Shown: piece by piece, positions 37,758 to 47,271 of the stretch | Position numbering within the stretch: the first letter of the stretch is position 1 | Layout of the letters: each line of letters opens with the position of its first letter | DNA from: Pseudomonadota bacterium | Lineage (GTDB): Bacteria; Pseudomonadota; Alphaproteobacteria; Sphingomonadales; Sphingomonadaceae | Direction: 5' to 3' | DNA: 64,000 nucleotides | Assembly: GCA_029550345.1 (NCBI GenBank) | Contig: JAKPHK010000059.1 | Span: 18,236 to 82,235 of the forward strand | Translations under genes and position numbers: made by a program | Notes under the pieces: model-generated | Seen by the model: the letters and a program-made list of their open reading frames with translations, nothing else | The model's database searches: none | What the model was told of the DNA's origin: nothing

Positions 37758-38978
37758 ATGAACCGGCACCTTGTTCTGTCTGCCCTGGCGGCGCTGGCCC
37801 TGATCCTGGGGGTGCGTCAGGGGCTGGCCCAGAACTCGGCCCAGACGATCGAAACCGCCGAAGACGCGCAAAAGGCGCTGGCTGAGGCCGAGGCCCAGGG
37901 CAAGGAAGCCCGCGCCCGCGCCGAAATGCTTGAGGCTCAGGCCGCCACGGCGGTCGCCGCTGCCGACAAGACCGCCCGTGAAGGCGCGGCGCTGGCCGCC
38001 CGAATTCAGGAGTCTGAGGCCGAGATCGCCCGAAACGAAGCGCAAATCCGCCTGATCGGCCAGCAGCGCGCGGCCTTGCGGGCCGAGCTGGCGCAAAAGC
38101 AGCGCCCGCTGGTTGAACTGACTGCCGCGCTCCAGCGCCTGTCGCGGCGTCCGGCGCTGCTCGCGCTGTTCCGCCCGGGCTCGATCCACGAGGCGGTCTA
38201 TCTGCGCGCCGTGCTGGAAACGATGCTACCCGAAGTGGCGCGCCGCACCGCCGGGCTGCGCGCCGCGATTGCCCGCGGCAAGGCGCTGCAGGCCCAGGCC
38301 GAGCAGGCCAGCGCGGCCTTGCGTGCCAGCCAGGGCGAACTCAATGCCCGCCGCCAGCAGCTTGGCGCGGTCGAGGCCCGCCAACGGCTCGAATCGCGCA
38401 ATGCGAGCGGCGATGCCGACCGAGAGGCCGAACGCGCGTTGGCGCTGGCTGAACAGGCGCGCGATCTTTCAGGTCTGGTCGGGGAGCTCGACAAGGCGGG
38501 GCGCCTGCGTGAACAGCTGGCGGCCTTGCCTGGTCCGATCCTGCGTCCAGCCCAGCCGCAGTCCGCCGCAGTTGCAGTGCCGATCACGGCACAGCCTGCC
38601 CCGACCGGCGCGCCGCCAAGCTATATTTTGCCGGTCTCCGGACGGCTGGTGGCTGGTTTCGGTGAAGGTGGAGTCGGTCGGGTCCAGTCGCGCGGGCTAT
38701 CGCTGGCGGCGCGCGCCGGGGCTCAGGTGATTGCTCCGGGTGCCGGGCGGGTGGTCTTTGCCGGGCCATATCAGGGCTATGGCACGATCGTGATCATCGA
38801 ACATGGCGGAGGCTGGACCTCGCTCGTAACCGGGCTCACCACGCTTGATACCAGGGTCGGCCGGACGGTGGTGACCGGATCGCCGCTCGGGCAGGCCGGA
38901 CCGGGCAGACCGGTGCTGACGCTTGAGCTGCGCAAGGACGGCCAGCCGGTCAACCCACTGGACTATCTCAGACGTTGA
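37758..38978 (+). CDS. EnvC-like murein hydrolase activator
   Basis: Encodes 406 residues: a signal peptide (cleavage near residue 25, LAQ), an Ala/Glu-rich coiled coil from about residue 33 to 255, and a C-terminal LytM domain. The zinc ligands are gone: the HxGxD site reads SRGLSLAA and the last HxH is replaced by LTLELRKDG. This is the pattern of EnvC, which does not cut peptidoglycan itself but activates AmiA/AmiB amidases. Located between rlmH and ctpA. Confidence 0.9.
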   Translation: MNRHLVLSALAALALILGVRQGLAQNSAQTIETAEDAQKALAEAEAQGKEARARAEMLEAQAATAVAAADKTAREGAALAARIQESEAEIARNEAQIRLIGQQRAALRAELAQKQRPLVELTAALQRLSRRPALLALFRPGSIHEAVYLRAVLETMLPEVARRTAGLRAAIARGKALQAQAEQASAALRASQGELNARRQQLGAVEARQRLESRNASGDADREAERALALAEQARDLSGLVGELDKAGRLREQLAALPGPILRPAQPQSAAVAVPITAQPAPTGAPPSYILPVSGRLVAGFGEGGVGRVQSRGLSLAARAGAQVIAPGAGRVVFAGPYQGYGTIVIIEHGGGWTSLVTGLTTLDTRVGRTVVTGSPLGQAGPGRPVLTLELRKDGQPVNPLDYLRR

Positions 38979-39078
38979 GCCGGGTCCGGACGTTGTATCC
39001 GGGCGGATCAGCGCCATCTGGTGTTAACGCGGACTGCGCGATATAGCGTCGCTGCAATTGCAAAAGGCTGCCCTGTTG

Positions 39079-40419
39079 ATGAAGCTCGCAAAACTGCTCC
39101 GCGCCACCGCGCTGGTTTCGGTCGTGGCGCTGGTTCCCGCTACCACTGCCGGTTTGGCGGCGGTCGATGGCCGCTCCGCCAGCCAGTTTGAACGGCTGGG
39201 AATGGTCTATCAGCTGGTCAAGATGCGTTATGTCGAGAAGGTTGATGACGAAAAGCTGGAAGACGGCGCGATCGAAGGGATGCTGTCGTCGCTCGATCCG
39301 CATTCGTCTTACCTGTCGGGCGCTTCGATGCAGCGGCTCAACACCATGATCGACGGCAACTATTCCGGCCTGGGCCTGTCGGTGGTGATGGATGATGGAG
39401 CGGTCAAGGTTGTGGCCCCGATGAAGGGCAGCCCGGCCGAAGCTGCCGGGGTCAAGGCGGGGGACTATATCACCCACCTCGACGGCAAGCTGATCTATGG
39501 CGGAGAGCTGGACGATGCCGTCGCCCAGATGCGCGGCGAAGCGGGGACCAAGATCCGCCTGACCATTTTCCGTTCGGGCCGGAACGAACCGTTCGACGTC
39601 ACTGTCACCCGCGGGGTGATCAAGCTTGAACCAGTCACCTGGGAACTGAAGGACGGGATCGGGGTGATTTCGGTCAACGAGTTCGGTGCCGATGTCGGCA
39701 GCGATGTTGCCAAGGGGATCGCCGATCTGAAGAAGCAGGCCGGGGGTTCGCTGGTCGGGATCGTGCTCGATCTCAGGCAGAACCCGGGCGGCTCGCTGGA
39801 TGAGGCGGTGGCCCTTTCGGACATCTTCCTGACCAAGGGCGATATCGTCTCGCAGCGTGGCCGTGATCCGCGTGAGGATGAATACTTCAAGGCTGAATCG
39901 ATGGTTCCCGGCGATCTGGCCAAGGGGCTGCCGGTGATCGTGCTGATCGATGCCGGGTCGGCTTCGGCCTCTGAAATCGTCGCCGGGGCGCTGCAGGATC
40001 AGCGCCGCGCGGTGATCATGGGTGAACGCAGCTTTGGCAAGGGTTCGGTCCAGTCGCTGTTCTTCCTCGATTCGACCCGGACCAGCGCGGTCAAGATCAC
40101 CACGGCGCGTTACTACACGCCGCTGGGTCGTTCGGTGCAGGAAGGCGGGATCGTGCCCGATATCGCGGTGCCGCAGCTCAGCGATCCCGATGCGCGCCGC
40201 CGTTCGGAACTGTCGATCCGGGAAAGCGATCTGCGCCGTCACCTCGTCAACGAAGTGGCGATGGACGACAAGAAGCTGGAGGCCGATCGCCAGGCCGATC
40301 CGCGCTTCAAGATGACGGCGGAGGAATTGCAGGCCAAGGGCATCAAGGACTTCCAGCTCTATTACGCGATCCAGACGCTGCGCCGCACCGCACCGCCTGC
40401 CATGGCCAAGAAGCGCTGA
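39079..40419 (+). CDS. ctpA: S41-family C-terminal processing peptidase
   Basis: Encodes 446 residues: a signal peptide, a helical domain, a PDZ domain (GLGLSVVMDDGAVKVVAPMKGSPAEAAGVKAGD region, residues about 95-175), and the S41 protease core with the catalytic Ser in IDAGSASASEIVAG and Lys in GERSFGKGSVQ. It cleaves periplasmic proteins at their C-termini and is often a regulator of peptidoglycan hydrolases, which fits the preceding EnvC-like gene. An upstream TTG at 39058 is in frame, but the ATG is better placed. Confidence 0.93.
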   Translation: MKLAKLLRATALVSVVALVPATTAGLAAVDGRSASQFERLGMVYQLVKMRYVEKVDDEKLEDGAIEGMLSSLDPHSSYLSGASMQRLNTMIDGNYSGLGLSVVMDDGAVKVVAPMKGSPAEAAGVKAGDYITHLDGKLIYGGELDDAVAQMRGEAGTKIRLTIFRSGRNEPFDVTVTRGVIKLEPVTWELKDGIGVISVNEFGADVGSDVAKGIADLKKQAGGSLVGIVLDLRQNPGGSLDEAVALSDIFLTKGDIVSQRGRDPREDEYFKAESMVPGDLAKGLPVIVLIDAGSASASEIVAGALQDQRRAVIMGERSFGKGSVQSLFFLDSTRTSAVKITTARYYTPLGRSVQEGGIVPDIAVPQLSDPDARRRSELSIRESDLRRHLVNEVAMDDKKLEADRQADPRFKMTAEELQAKGIKDFQLYYAIQTLRRTAPPAMAKKR

Positions 40420-40426
40420 CACGGCG

Positions 40427-40903
40427 ATGTTCAATGCCGTGAGGACAAGCGATCTGCCGCGCCGGATTGCGCTGGGGGTGCCGCTGGCACTGCTCGGCGG
40501 GGCCTATTTCGGGCAATATGTGTTCGGGCTCTACCCTTGCGAAATGTGCTGGTGGCAGCGCTATGCCCTGTTCTTTGCGCTACCCTTTGCGTTGATCGGC
40601 TGGTTTGGCCGCTCCGCGCGCTGGGCCACCGGGCTGGCACTGCTCGGCATTTTGGTTGGCGGCCTGATCGGCGGATTTCACGCCGGGATCGAATACGGCT
40701 GGTGGCAAGGCTTCACCGCCTGCACCACCACCGCCACGGCGGGCGGGGGGGATGCACTCGATGCCATTCTCAACGCGCCGGTGGTCCGCTGCGATACGGC
40801 GCCATGGGATCTGTTCGGGATTTCGCTGGCGGGGTGGAATTTTCTGATCTCGGTTCCGGCGGCCATCGTGGGCCTGACGGCGCTGGGCAAGGCCAGGGGG
40901 TAA
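40427..40903 (+). CDS. dsbB: DsbB-type disulfide bond oxidoreductase
   Basis: Encodes 158 residues with four hydrophobic segments. The first periplasmic loop contains C38 and C41 in YPCEMCWWQRYAL, and the second holds C99 and C122. It re-oxidises DsbA and passes electrons to quinone. It lies 7 bases after ctpA and 5 bases before coq7, so the three are likely co-transcribed. Confidence 0.92.
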   Translation: MFNAVRTSDLPRRIALGVPLALLGGAYFGQYVFGLYPCEMCWWQRYALFFALPFALIGWFGRSARWATGLALLGILVGGLIGGFHAGIEYGWWQGFTACTTTATAGGGDALDAILNAPVVRCDTAPWDLFGISLAGWNFLISVPAAIVGLTALGKARG

Positions 40904-40908
40904 TTGCG

Positions 40909-41424
40909 GTGAACACCAAGGCAAGCGAGCGGATGGTGCGGGTCGATCAGGCCGGGGAATACGGCGCGACCCGGATCTATGCCGGGCAGCTGGCCGTGCT
41001 GGGCGACCGGACCGGCATTTCCGGCGAAGTGCGCCACATGGCCGAACAGGAAGCCGAGCATCTCGCCAAATTCAACGCCCTGATTGCCGAGCGCGGGGTG
41101 CGGCCGACGGCCTTGCAGCCGTTCTGGAATGTCGCGGGCTTTGCGCTTGGCGCCGCGACCGCGCTGATCGGGCCAAAGGCGGCCATGGCCTGCACTGCCG
41201 CCGTCGAGGAGGAGATTGACCGGCATTATACCCAGCAACTCGACGAATTGGGCGGCGAAGACCCTGAACTGGCCAGCATGATCGCCGACTTCCGTGAAGA
41301 TGAACGGGCGCACCGTGACGCCGCCCTGGCGGCGGGTGCGGAGCAGGCCCCGGCCTATCCATTGCTGTCCGGCGCAATTCGCCTCGGCTGCCGCGTTGCG
41401 ATCCGCCTTGCCGAGCGGATTTGA
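40909..41424 (+). CDS. coq7: Demethoxyubiquinone hydroxylase Coq7
   Basis: Encodes 171 residues from a GTG with AGGGGG at an ideal distance. The di-iron four-helix signature is complete: QAGEYGATRIYAGQ, EQEAEHLAKF, EEEIDRHYTQQLDE and EDERAHRDAAL. It adds the last hydroxyl in ubiquinone synthesis. It overlaps nothing and follows dsbB by 5 bases; a quinone link to DsbB is coincidental or functional. Confidence 0.94.
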   Translation: MNTKASERMVRVDQAGEYGATRIYAGQLAVLGDRTGISGEVRHMAEQEAEHLAKFNALIAERGVRPTALQPFWNVAGFALGAATALIGPKAAMACTAAVEEEIDRHYTQQLDELGGEDPELASMIADFREDERAHRDAALAAGAEQAPAYPLLSGAIRLGCRVAIRLAERI

Positions 41425-41503
41425 CCCGGGGCAAAGCAGGGACTGCTTCATCTGTTATTCAGCGCATAGGGCCTCTATATTCGGTCCTTCTAGGAGACAC
41501 GCC

Positions 41504-42046
41504 ATGCGCCCGTTTATTGCCGCCCTTCCCATGCTTGCCGGATTGGCCTTTGCCACACCTGCCTTTGCCCAGGATTCCGCGCCCGAGCCGAAGATGAACA
41601 TGGTGATCATCTATGGCGACGATCAGTGCCCCGAATCGAGCGACGACACAATCACGGTCTGCGCCCGCAAGGCCGAATCCGAACGCTTCCGGATTCCTGA
41701 ACCGCTCCGCGAAAGCGTCAGCCCGCAGAACGAGGCCTGGAACAACAAGGTCATCGCCTATGAAACGGTCGGTCGCAGTGGCACTGCCAGCTGTTCACCC
41801 GTCGGTGCGGGCGGCTTTACCGGCTGCACCGGGATGCTGCTCAAACAGGCCGCAGGCGACAAGGCGACCGATCCCAACGTCAAGTTCGGCCAGCTGATCG
41901 CCGAGGAACGTGCCAAGCGGCTTTCGACGATCGATGACGACGCGGCGGAAACCCAGGCAGCGGTTGAGCAGCAGGAAGAACAGCTTGAAGCCCGACGCAA
42001 GCTGGAGGAACAGGCCAGCGGCCAGGCCCCCTCGTCCAAGCCTTGA
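41504..42046 (+). CDS. Secreted protein of unknown function with four cysteines
   Basis: Encodes 180 residues with a signal peptide (FAQ near residue 23) and a mature part that starts with MVIIYGDDQCPESSDDTITVCA and carries Cys pairs in the Cys-x11-Cys and CSPVGAGGFTGC segments. The C-terminus is a charged coiled coil. AGGAG lies before the ATG. I know no family; similar secreted proteins occur widely in sphingomonads. A TATATT at 41476-41481 could be its -10. Confidence 0.75.
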   Translation: MRPFIAALPMLAGLAFATPAFAQDSAPEPKMNMVIIYGDDQCPESSDDTITVCARKAESERFRIPEPLRESVSPQNEAWNNKVIAYETVGRSGTASCSPVGAGGFTGCTGMLLKQAAGDKATDPNVKFGQLIAEERAKRLSTIDDDAAETQAAVEQQEEQLEARRKLEEQASGQAPSSKP

Positions 42047-42477
42047 TCGAAAGGGTGGATGGGGCTGGCCTGCGGCTCTCCGTTGAAAAATCTGTGTTTT
42101 TTGTGTATTTGCGAGAAATGGCCAATAAATCAGCGCGTTGCGCAGAATTACGTCCTCGCGGTACGAAAATTAACGATAAACCGTTCTTCAATAGCGTTGA
42201 ACCGTTTGCTATATTCCGTCCAGCGAAGTTGCTTAGATTCAATCAGACTCCTAGAACGGCGACACCAAACAGTTGCTGAGGGGAAACGACTGAACGAAGC
42301 CTGTTGGGCGGCATCCTGTGCTCCTTCGGGCCTATGGCTGAAAATCCGGACAAGGCGCAAAGCCGACCGGTGCCGCATAGTTTTTCAATTTCTGTGGCAA
42401 GCATAAAAATCATCAGAACAAGCGGGTCGTTGCTTGTCTAAGTCAGAGTTACCAGACTTCATTTGGAGATGATCATC
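42047..42477. other. 431-base gene-free leader of the autotransporter
   Basis: No persuasive coding sequence; it is visibly richer in A/T than its neighbours. It holds a run TGTGTTTTTTGTG near 42090-42105, a plausible promoter at 42229-42257, and a stem ACAAGC/GCTTGT at 42418-42437 in the probable 5' leader. The long leader suggests regulated expression of the large surface protein that follows. Confidence 0.5.
42229..42257 (+). promoter_or_regulatory. Candidate promoter of the autotransporter gene
   Basis: TTGCTT at 42229-42234 is 17 bases from TAGAAC at 42252-42257. The match is moderate in both boxes and would give a leader of about 215 bases. Other sites in this A/T-rich stretch are possible. 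Confidence 0.3.
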
Positions 42478-45400
42478 ATGCAATCGCATAAATTACGTAA
42501 CCGCCTTGTCGCCGCGACAGTCCTGTCCAGTGCTTTCTGGAGCAACGCGGCGTGGGCCGACTGTGTCTCCCAGGCTCCGGTTAATCCCGAACAGGTGGTA
42601 TGCGATGCGCCCGGCACCAACGGCTGGGACGGTTCGGCAACCAACGCGATCGTCGTTACCGTCAATTCCAGCGGTACGGTCAGCTCCTCGGTCGGTGGTC
42701 CGGCTCTGATCAGCACCGGCACCAACAGCGCGGTCATCAACTTTTCCGGCCTGTTTGACGATACCACCGGCAATGCCACTTATGGCATCGATGCCGGTTC
42801 ATCGTCTGATCCGGCGATTTCGGTCGGCGGCGGCAGTGTGGTCACCAACAATTCTGGCGCTGCAATTCTTGGCTCGGTCAGCTTCGGCAACGCTACCGGC
42901 AGTGCCACCAACGTACTCAGCAACGGGTACTCAAACGGTGGTGGGATCAACCACATCGGCCTGATCGATGGTGATGTCACCGCCCAGGGTAACTTCACAT
43001 TCAACAACGCCGGGATCATGGGTTGGAACGCCAACATTTCGGTGACCCAGACCGGCGCGGGCACGGTCACGATCAACAACGGGATCGACGGCGGCTATCT
43101 CAATTCCTTCTCCGCCTATAATTACCAGAACGGCATCATCTGGGGTTCGGGCGGGACGGCAATCTCGACCGAAGGCAGCACCACGCTGGTCAACCACGGC
43201 GGTGGCGGCAACCGGGGCGGCCTGATTGCCGGGGATATCATCCTGGGAACCAACGGCACCGGCACTTCGTCGCTGACCAACGGCTCGGCCACCTATGGCA
43301 ACGCCACGATCATCGGCAATGTCACCATGGCCGACCTGCACAACACGATCACCAACGATGGCACCATCACCGGTGATGTCACGATGAACGGCACCGGTTC
43401 GAACACCTACAACGCCGGTTCGCTGGGTTCGAGCGGTGACAACGGCCTGCGCCTGCCGGGTTCGCAGATCAATGGCCTCGGCGCGCCGACCGGCACAGTG
43501 AGCGGCACGCTGACCGGGCTGGCCGGCAATGCGGCCAACAACGTGCTGAACCTCAACGGTCTCAACACCAGCACGCTGCAGGTTGGTTCGACCATCGAGA
43601 ACTTCGGCGTGGTCAACAAGAACGATTCGGGGACCTGGATCATCAAGAGCACGCTGGACGGTAATTCCGGCAAGCTGACCACCGTAAACAACAATGCCGG
43701 CGTTCTCTCGGTCGATAATGCATCGTTCCTGGGCACGGCGGCGACGACCGTTCACAACAACACTTTCGGCGCTGGTGTGGGCGGGCTGATCTTTAACGGC
43801 ACCGCAGCCGGGACCTTTGCCGGCAACATCGATGGGACCGGGTCGGTCGGCGTCACCGGCGCGAACGCCACCACGCTGACCGGCACCAACACCTATACCG
43901 CACTGACCTATGTCTATACCGGCGGGGTGCTGAACGCGAACAGCAATGGTGCGCTCTCGGCCGCGTCTGATATGTACATGTACAACGGCACGCTGAACGT
44001 GAACGCGATCAACACCGTTAAGAACCTTTACGACTACTTCGGCCCCAACACCAGCGTGATCAACATCGCCAGTGGCGCATCGCTCAGCGTTGCGGGCGGC
44101 AACTTCGGTGATAACGGCGGCGTGATCAACGGCCCCGGCAATCTGATCAAGTATTCGACTGGAACCCTGCTGCTCGACGGTACGGACCAGATCGCGCCTG
44201 GTTCGCTGATCGTCAACGATGGCGTGGTCAACGACAACAACGGCGCGCTGGCCTCGTCGGTGGCGGTTGTGGTCAATTCGACCGCGACCACGACCGGGAC
44301 GCTCAACATCAACCAGTCCGAAACGATCGGGTCGCTGGCCGGCATCGGGCATCACGATCCCGTGGTCAACATCGCTTCTGGCGCCAATCTCGCCACTGGC
44401 GGGCTGAACACCAGCACCGCCTATGCCGGGCACATCACGGGCGCTGGCAGCCTGACCAAGCAAGGCACCGGGGCTATGACCCTGACCGGTACCAACACCT
44501 ATGCCGGCGGGACCAGCATCACTGGCGGTTCGATTGTCGGCTATGCCGGGACCACCGCCACCAACGGATCGCTGCAGGGCGATATCGATGTTGCGCTGGG
44601 CGCAAGCGTTGTGTTCGACCAGACGCTCAGCCCGCTCGGCAACACCAGTGGCACCTATGCAGGTGATCTGACTGGCGATGGGTTTGTCACCTTCCTGGGC
44701 AACGGCACCGGAATTCTGACCCTGACCGGTGACAATTCGGCGATGACCGGATCGATGAATTTCTACAACAATTCGATCGTATCGGTCAGCTCCGTCAACA
44801 ACCTGACCAGCGGAACGCTGACCTTCGCCAACGGCACCCTGATGACCACCGCCGATATGAGCGCGGGCAACGCGGTGTTCCTCGGTGCAGGCGGCGGTTC
44901 GATCAACACCGCGGGTGGCACGACCCTGACGCTGACCGGCGGCACCTCGGGCACCGGCGCGCTGACCAAGCTGGGCACCGGCACGCTGATCCTCGATGGT
45001 CCGACTTCCCACACCGGCGGCACCACGGTTTCAGCCGGGATCCTGCAGGGCGATGCCGGTTACGGGATCGCGGGCGATATCGTGAACAACGCCCAGGTCA
45101 ACCTGACTGGTACTACCCAGTCCTATGTTGGCAATATGTCGGGCACTGGCAGCGTCCGGGTGATCAACAACGCGATCATCTCGATGGACGGGGTTAACAC
45201 CTACAGCGGTTCGACCACAGTTGAAGCCGGCAGCGAACTTTACACCTTCAGCAGCACCGGGCTCAGCGCAAATTCGGCCTTCGTGGTCGATGGTCTGCTC
45301 GGCGTTGGCGGCGGTGCGCCGGTTACGGCGACAATCGGTTCGCTTTCGGGCAGCGGTTCGGTGATTTCTTTCGATACGCTCAACATCGGCGCGCTCAACA

Positions 45401-47178
45401 CCTCGAGCACCTTTGCCGGGACCTTCGGTTCGGGCGGCTACTTTGGTAATGACAGCGTCAACGTGAACAAGATCGGCACCGGCACCCTGACCTTGTCGGG
45501 CACCGGCAGCGTCCTGACCGGAAACCTCGGCGTCAACGCCGGGACCCTTTCGCTCACCGGCACGCTCGATTCGGCGACCACCACGGTCGCCAGCGGCGCG
45601 ACCCTGTCGGTCGATGGCACGCTGACCTCGCCGAGCGTCACCGTCGCTGCCGGTGGCCGCCTGATCGGCGGTCTTGGCACTACGCCGGGTCACATCACCG
45701 GCGCCGTGACGAACAGCGGCACGATCGCGCCGGGCCACAGCCCGGGGATCATCGCGATCAGCGGTTCCTATACCCAGACTTCCACCGGCACCTATGCCGC
45801 GGACGTTTACGGGAACGGCACTACGACGGTCGTGGCCGGTACCGACTTTGATCGGATCGCGGTCAGCGGCGCACCGGGCACGGCAGCCCTTGCCGGGACC
45901 CTGGCGGTAACCCAGAACGGCGGTGTCTATGTCGCAGGAACCACCTATGACATCATCACCACCACCGGCGGGATCACCGGCAACTTCGCCACGGTGACCG
46001 GCACCAACCTGTCGGCCTTCCTCTCGCTTTCGAACGCAGCAGCGAACGGCGGCGGGATCCAGGGCAACAACTACCGCCTGGTGGTTGTCCGTGCGGCCTA
46101 CAACACGGCTGCCACGAACCCGAACCAGGTGGCGGTTGCCAATGGTCTTACCGGGATCATCGGCAGCACCGGGGCTGCGGCCACCGTCAACAAGATTGAC
46201 AACATGACCGCAGGCCAGGCCCAGGACCTGTTCGATAGCCTGAGCCCGGAACCCTATGGTGCCTATGCCACCGCGCTGCAGGATCAGGGTGAACTGTTCA
46301 CCCGTCAGGTCGGGCAGCGGCTTGCCAGCAATCGCGGTGAGGACGGCAAGACCGGCCTGTGGATCACCGGTTATGGCAGCTGGGCTGATGGCAAGGACCG
46401 CGGCGACTATCGCTTCGGTAACGACCATTCGATCACCGGTTTTGCGATCGGCGCCGATTTCGGTTCGGAAGACCTGCGGGTCGGGCTGGCCGGCGGCTAT
46501 TCGGAAGACAAGGTGACCTACCTGCAGGGCAATTCGGCCGGCAAGAGCAAGTCCTGGCAGGTCGGGGGTTACCTCGGCTATTCGATGGGCAAGCTCAACG
46601 TCGATGGCCAGCTGGCTTATATCTCGGGCGATATCACCGCGAGCAAGTCGGTCATGGCCGGCAGCGGCGCAACCCTGATCCAGGGGACCGCCGGGGTCGA
46701 TACCAACGGCCACCTGTTCAAGGGCGTCCTGACCATGGGCTATCAGCTGGGCGGTGAAAGCTTCAGCTTTGAACCCTTCGTCGGGATCAATGTCTCCTCG
46801 GGCAAGGTCAACGGCTTCACCGAAACCGGGATGGGCGTGCTCAACCTGACCGTGGCCGACATCAAGGCTGACCGGACCGATCTGGTGGTGGGCGCCCGCC
46901 TGGCCGCACCGATGGGCAGCGTCAGCCCCTATCTGAACGCGACCTATCGCTATGACCTGAGCGATCACCCGGGTACCGTCACCGGCTACTTCAACGGTGT
47001 CAGCACCGCGCCGTTCACGGTGTCCAACATCGCTTCGGGCCGCTCGGTGTTCGATATCGATGCCGGGCTCAGCGCCAAGATCGGCAGCTCGGCGAAGATC
47101 TTCGTCGGCTACCAGGGATCGTTCCGCAACGACAAGGACGCCCACGGCGTCAATGGCGGGATCAGCATTTCGTTCTGA
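42478..47178 (+). CDS. Type V autotransporter with PATR passenger
   Basis: Encodes 1566 residues. The start at 42478 has GGAG 9 bases upstream; 42469 is too close to it. A signal peptide (ending AWA near residue 25) leads to a Gly/Asn/Thr-rich passenger with many passenger-associated beta-helix repeats, such as LTKQGTGAMTLTGTNTYAGG, LTKLGTGTLILDGPTSHTGG and VNKIGTGTLTLSGTGSVL. A pertactin-like autochaperone region (PGHSPGIIAISGSYTQ to TGNFATVTG) precedes the AT barrel from about residue 1290 (GLWITGYGSWADG) to the terminal Phe. The passenger is exported and probably displayed or released; adhesion or biofilm is an inference. Confidence 0.92.
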   Translation: MQSHKLRNRLVAATVLSSAFWSNAAWADCVSQAPVNPEQVVCDAPGTNGWDGSATNAIVVTVNSSGTVSSSVGGPALISTGTNSAVINFSGLFDDTTGNATYGIDAGSSSDPAISVGGGSVVTNNSGAAILGSVSFGNATGSATNVLSNGYSNGGGINHIGLIDGDVTAQGNFTFNNAGIMGWNANISVTQTGAGTVTINNGIDGGYLNSFSAYNYQNGIIWGSGGTAISTEGSTTLVNHGGGGNRGGLIAGDIILGTNGTGTSSLTNGSATYGNATIIGNVTMADLHNTITNDGTITGDVTMNGTGSNTYNAGSLGSSGDNGLRLPGSQINGLGAPTGTVSGTLTGLAGNAANNVLNLNGLNTSTLQVGSTIENFGVVNKNDSGTWIIKSTLDGNSGKLTTVNNNAGVLSVDNASFLGTAATTVHNNTFGAGVGGLIFNGTAAGTFAGNIDGTGSVGVTGANATTLTGTNTYTALTYVYTGGVLNANSNGALSAASDMYMYNGTLNVNAINTVKNLYDYFGPNTSVINIASGASLSVAGGNFGDNGGVINGPGNLIKYSTGTLLLDGTDQIAPGSLIVNDGVVNDNNGALASSVAVVVNSTATTTGTLNINQSETIGSLAGIGHHDPVVNIASGANLATGGLNTSTAYAGHITGAGSLTKQGTGAMTLTGTNTYAGGTSITGGSIVGYAGTTATNGSLQGDIDVALGASVVFDQTLSPLGNTSGTYAGDLTGDGFVTFLGNGTGILTLTGDNSAMTGSMNFYNNSIVSVSSVNNLTSGTLTFANGTLMTTADMSAGNAVFLGAGGGSINTAGGTTLTLTGGTSGTGALTKLGTGTLILDGPTSHTGGTTVSAGILQGDAGYGIAGDIVNNAQVNLTGTTQSYVGNMSGTGSVRVINNAIISMDGVNTYSGSTTVEAGSELYTFSSTGLSANSAFVVDGLLGVGGGAPVTATIGSLSGSGSVISFDTLNIGALNTSSTFAGTFGSGGYFGNDSVNVNKIGTGTLTLSGTGSVLTGNLGVNAGTLSLTGTLDSATTTVASGATLSVDGTLTSPSVTVAAGGRLIGGLGTTPGHITGAVTNSGTIAPGHSPGIIAISGSYTQTSTGTYAADVYGNGTTTVVAGTDFDRIAVSGAPGTAALAGTLAVTQNGGVYVAGTTYDIITTTGGITGNFATVTGTNLSAFLSLSNAAANGGGIQGNNYRLVVVRAAYNTAATNPNQVAVANGLTGIIGSTGAAATVNKIDNMTAGQAQDLFDSLSPEPYGAYATALQDQGELFTRQVGQRLASNRGEDGKTGLWITGYGSWADGKDRGDYRFGNDHSITGFAIGADFGSEDLRVGLAGGYSEDKVTYLQGNSAGKSKSWQVGGYLGYSMGKLNVDGQLAYISGDITASKSVMAGSGATLIQGTAGVDTNGHLFKGVLTMGYQLGGESFSFEPFVGINVSSGKVNGFTETGMGVLNLTVADIKADRTDLVVGARLAAPMGSVSPYLNATYRYDLSDHPGTVTGYFNGVSTAPFTVSNIASGRSVFDIDAGLSAKIGSSAKIFVGYQGSFRNDKDAHGVNGGISISF

Positions 47179-47198
47179 TCCCGATCCCGATCAAACAG

Positions 47199-47228
47199 AA
47201 AGGGCCGGTGCATTGCACCGGCCCTTTT
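47199..47228 (+). terminator. Terminator between the autotransporter and fabI
   Basis: AAAGGGCCGGTG pairs with CACCGGCCCTTT over a short loop, flanked by T-runs on both strands, so it can stop transcripts from both the autotransporter (plus) and fabI (minus). Confidence 0.85.
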
Positions 47229-47271
47229 CGTATCGGCCCCGCGCAAAAGGCGGGATCGGATTTGTCTCAGC

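Noticed and set aside
38968..40434. 488-codon minus-strand frame opposite ctpA
   Set aside because: Antisense shadow of a clear S41 protease.
42043..42279. 78-codon frame in the autotransporter leader
   Set aside because: It overlaps the previous gene's stop, has no family resemblance and covers the promoter candidate; the leader is better read as non-coding.
43000..46000. Repeated Gly/Thr/Asn units that might look like a tandem DNA array or CRISPR
   Set aside because: They are degenerate coding repeats in one reading frame, the usual beta-helix of autotransporters, without constant spacers.
42931..47145. Two long minus-strand open frames (693 and 704 codons) opposite the autotransporter
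   Set aside because: They mirror the repetitive passenger in the antisense strand, with no signal peptide, domain or ribosome-binding site.
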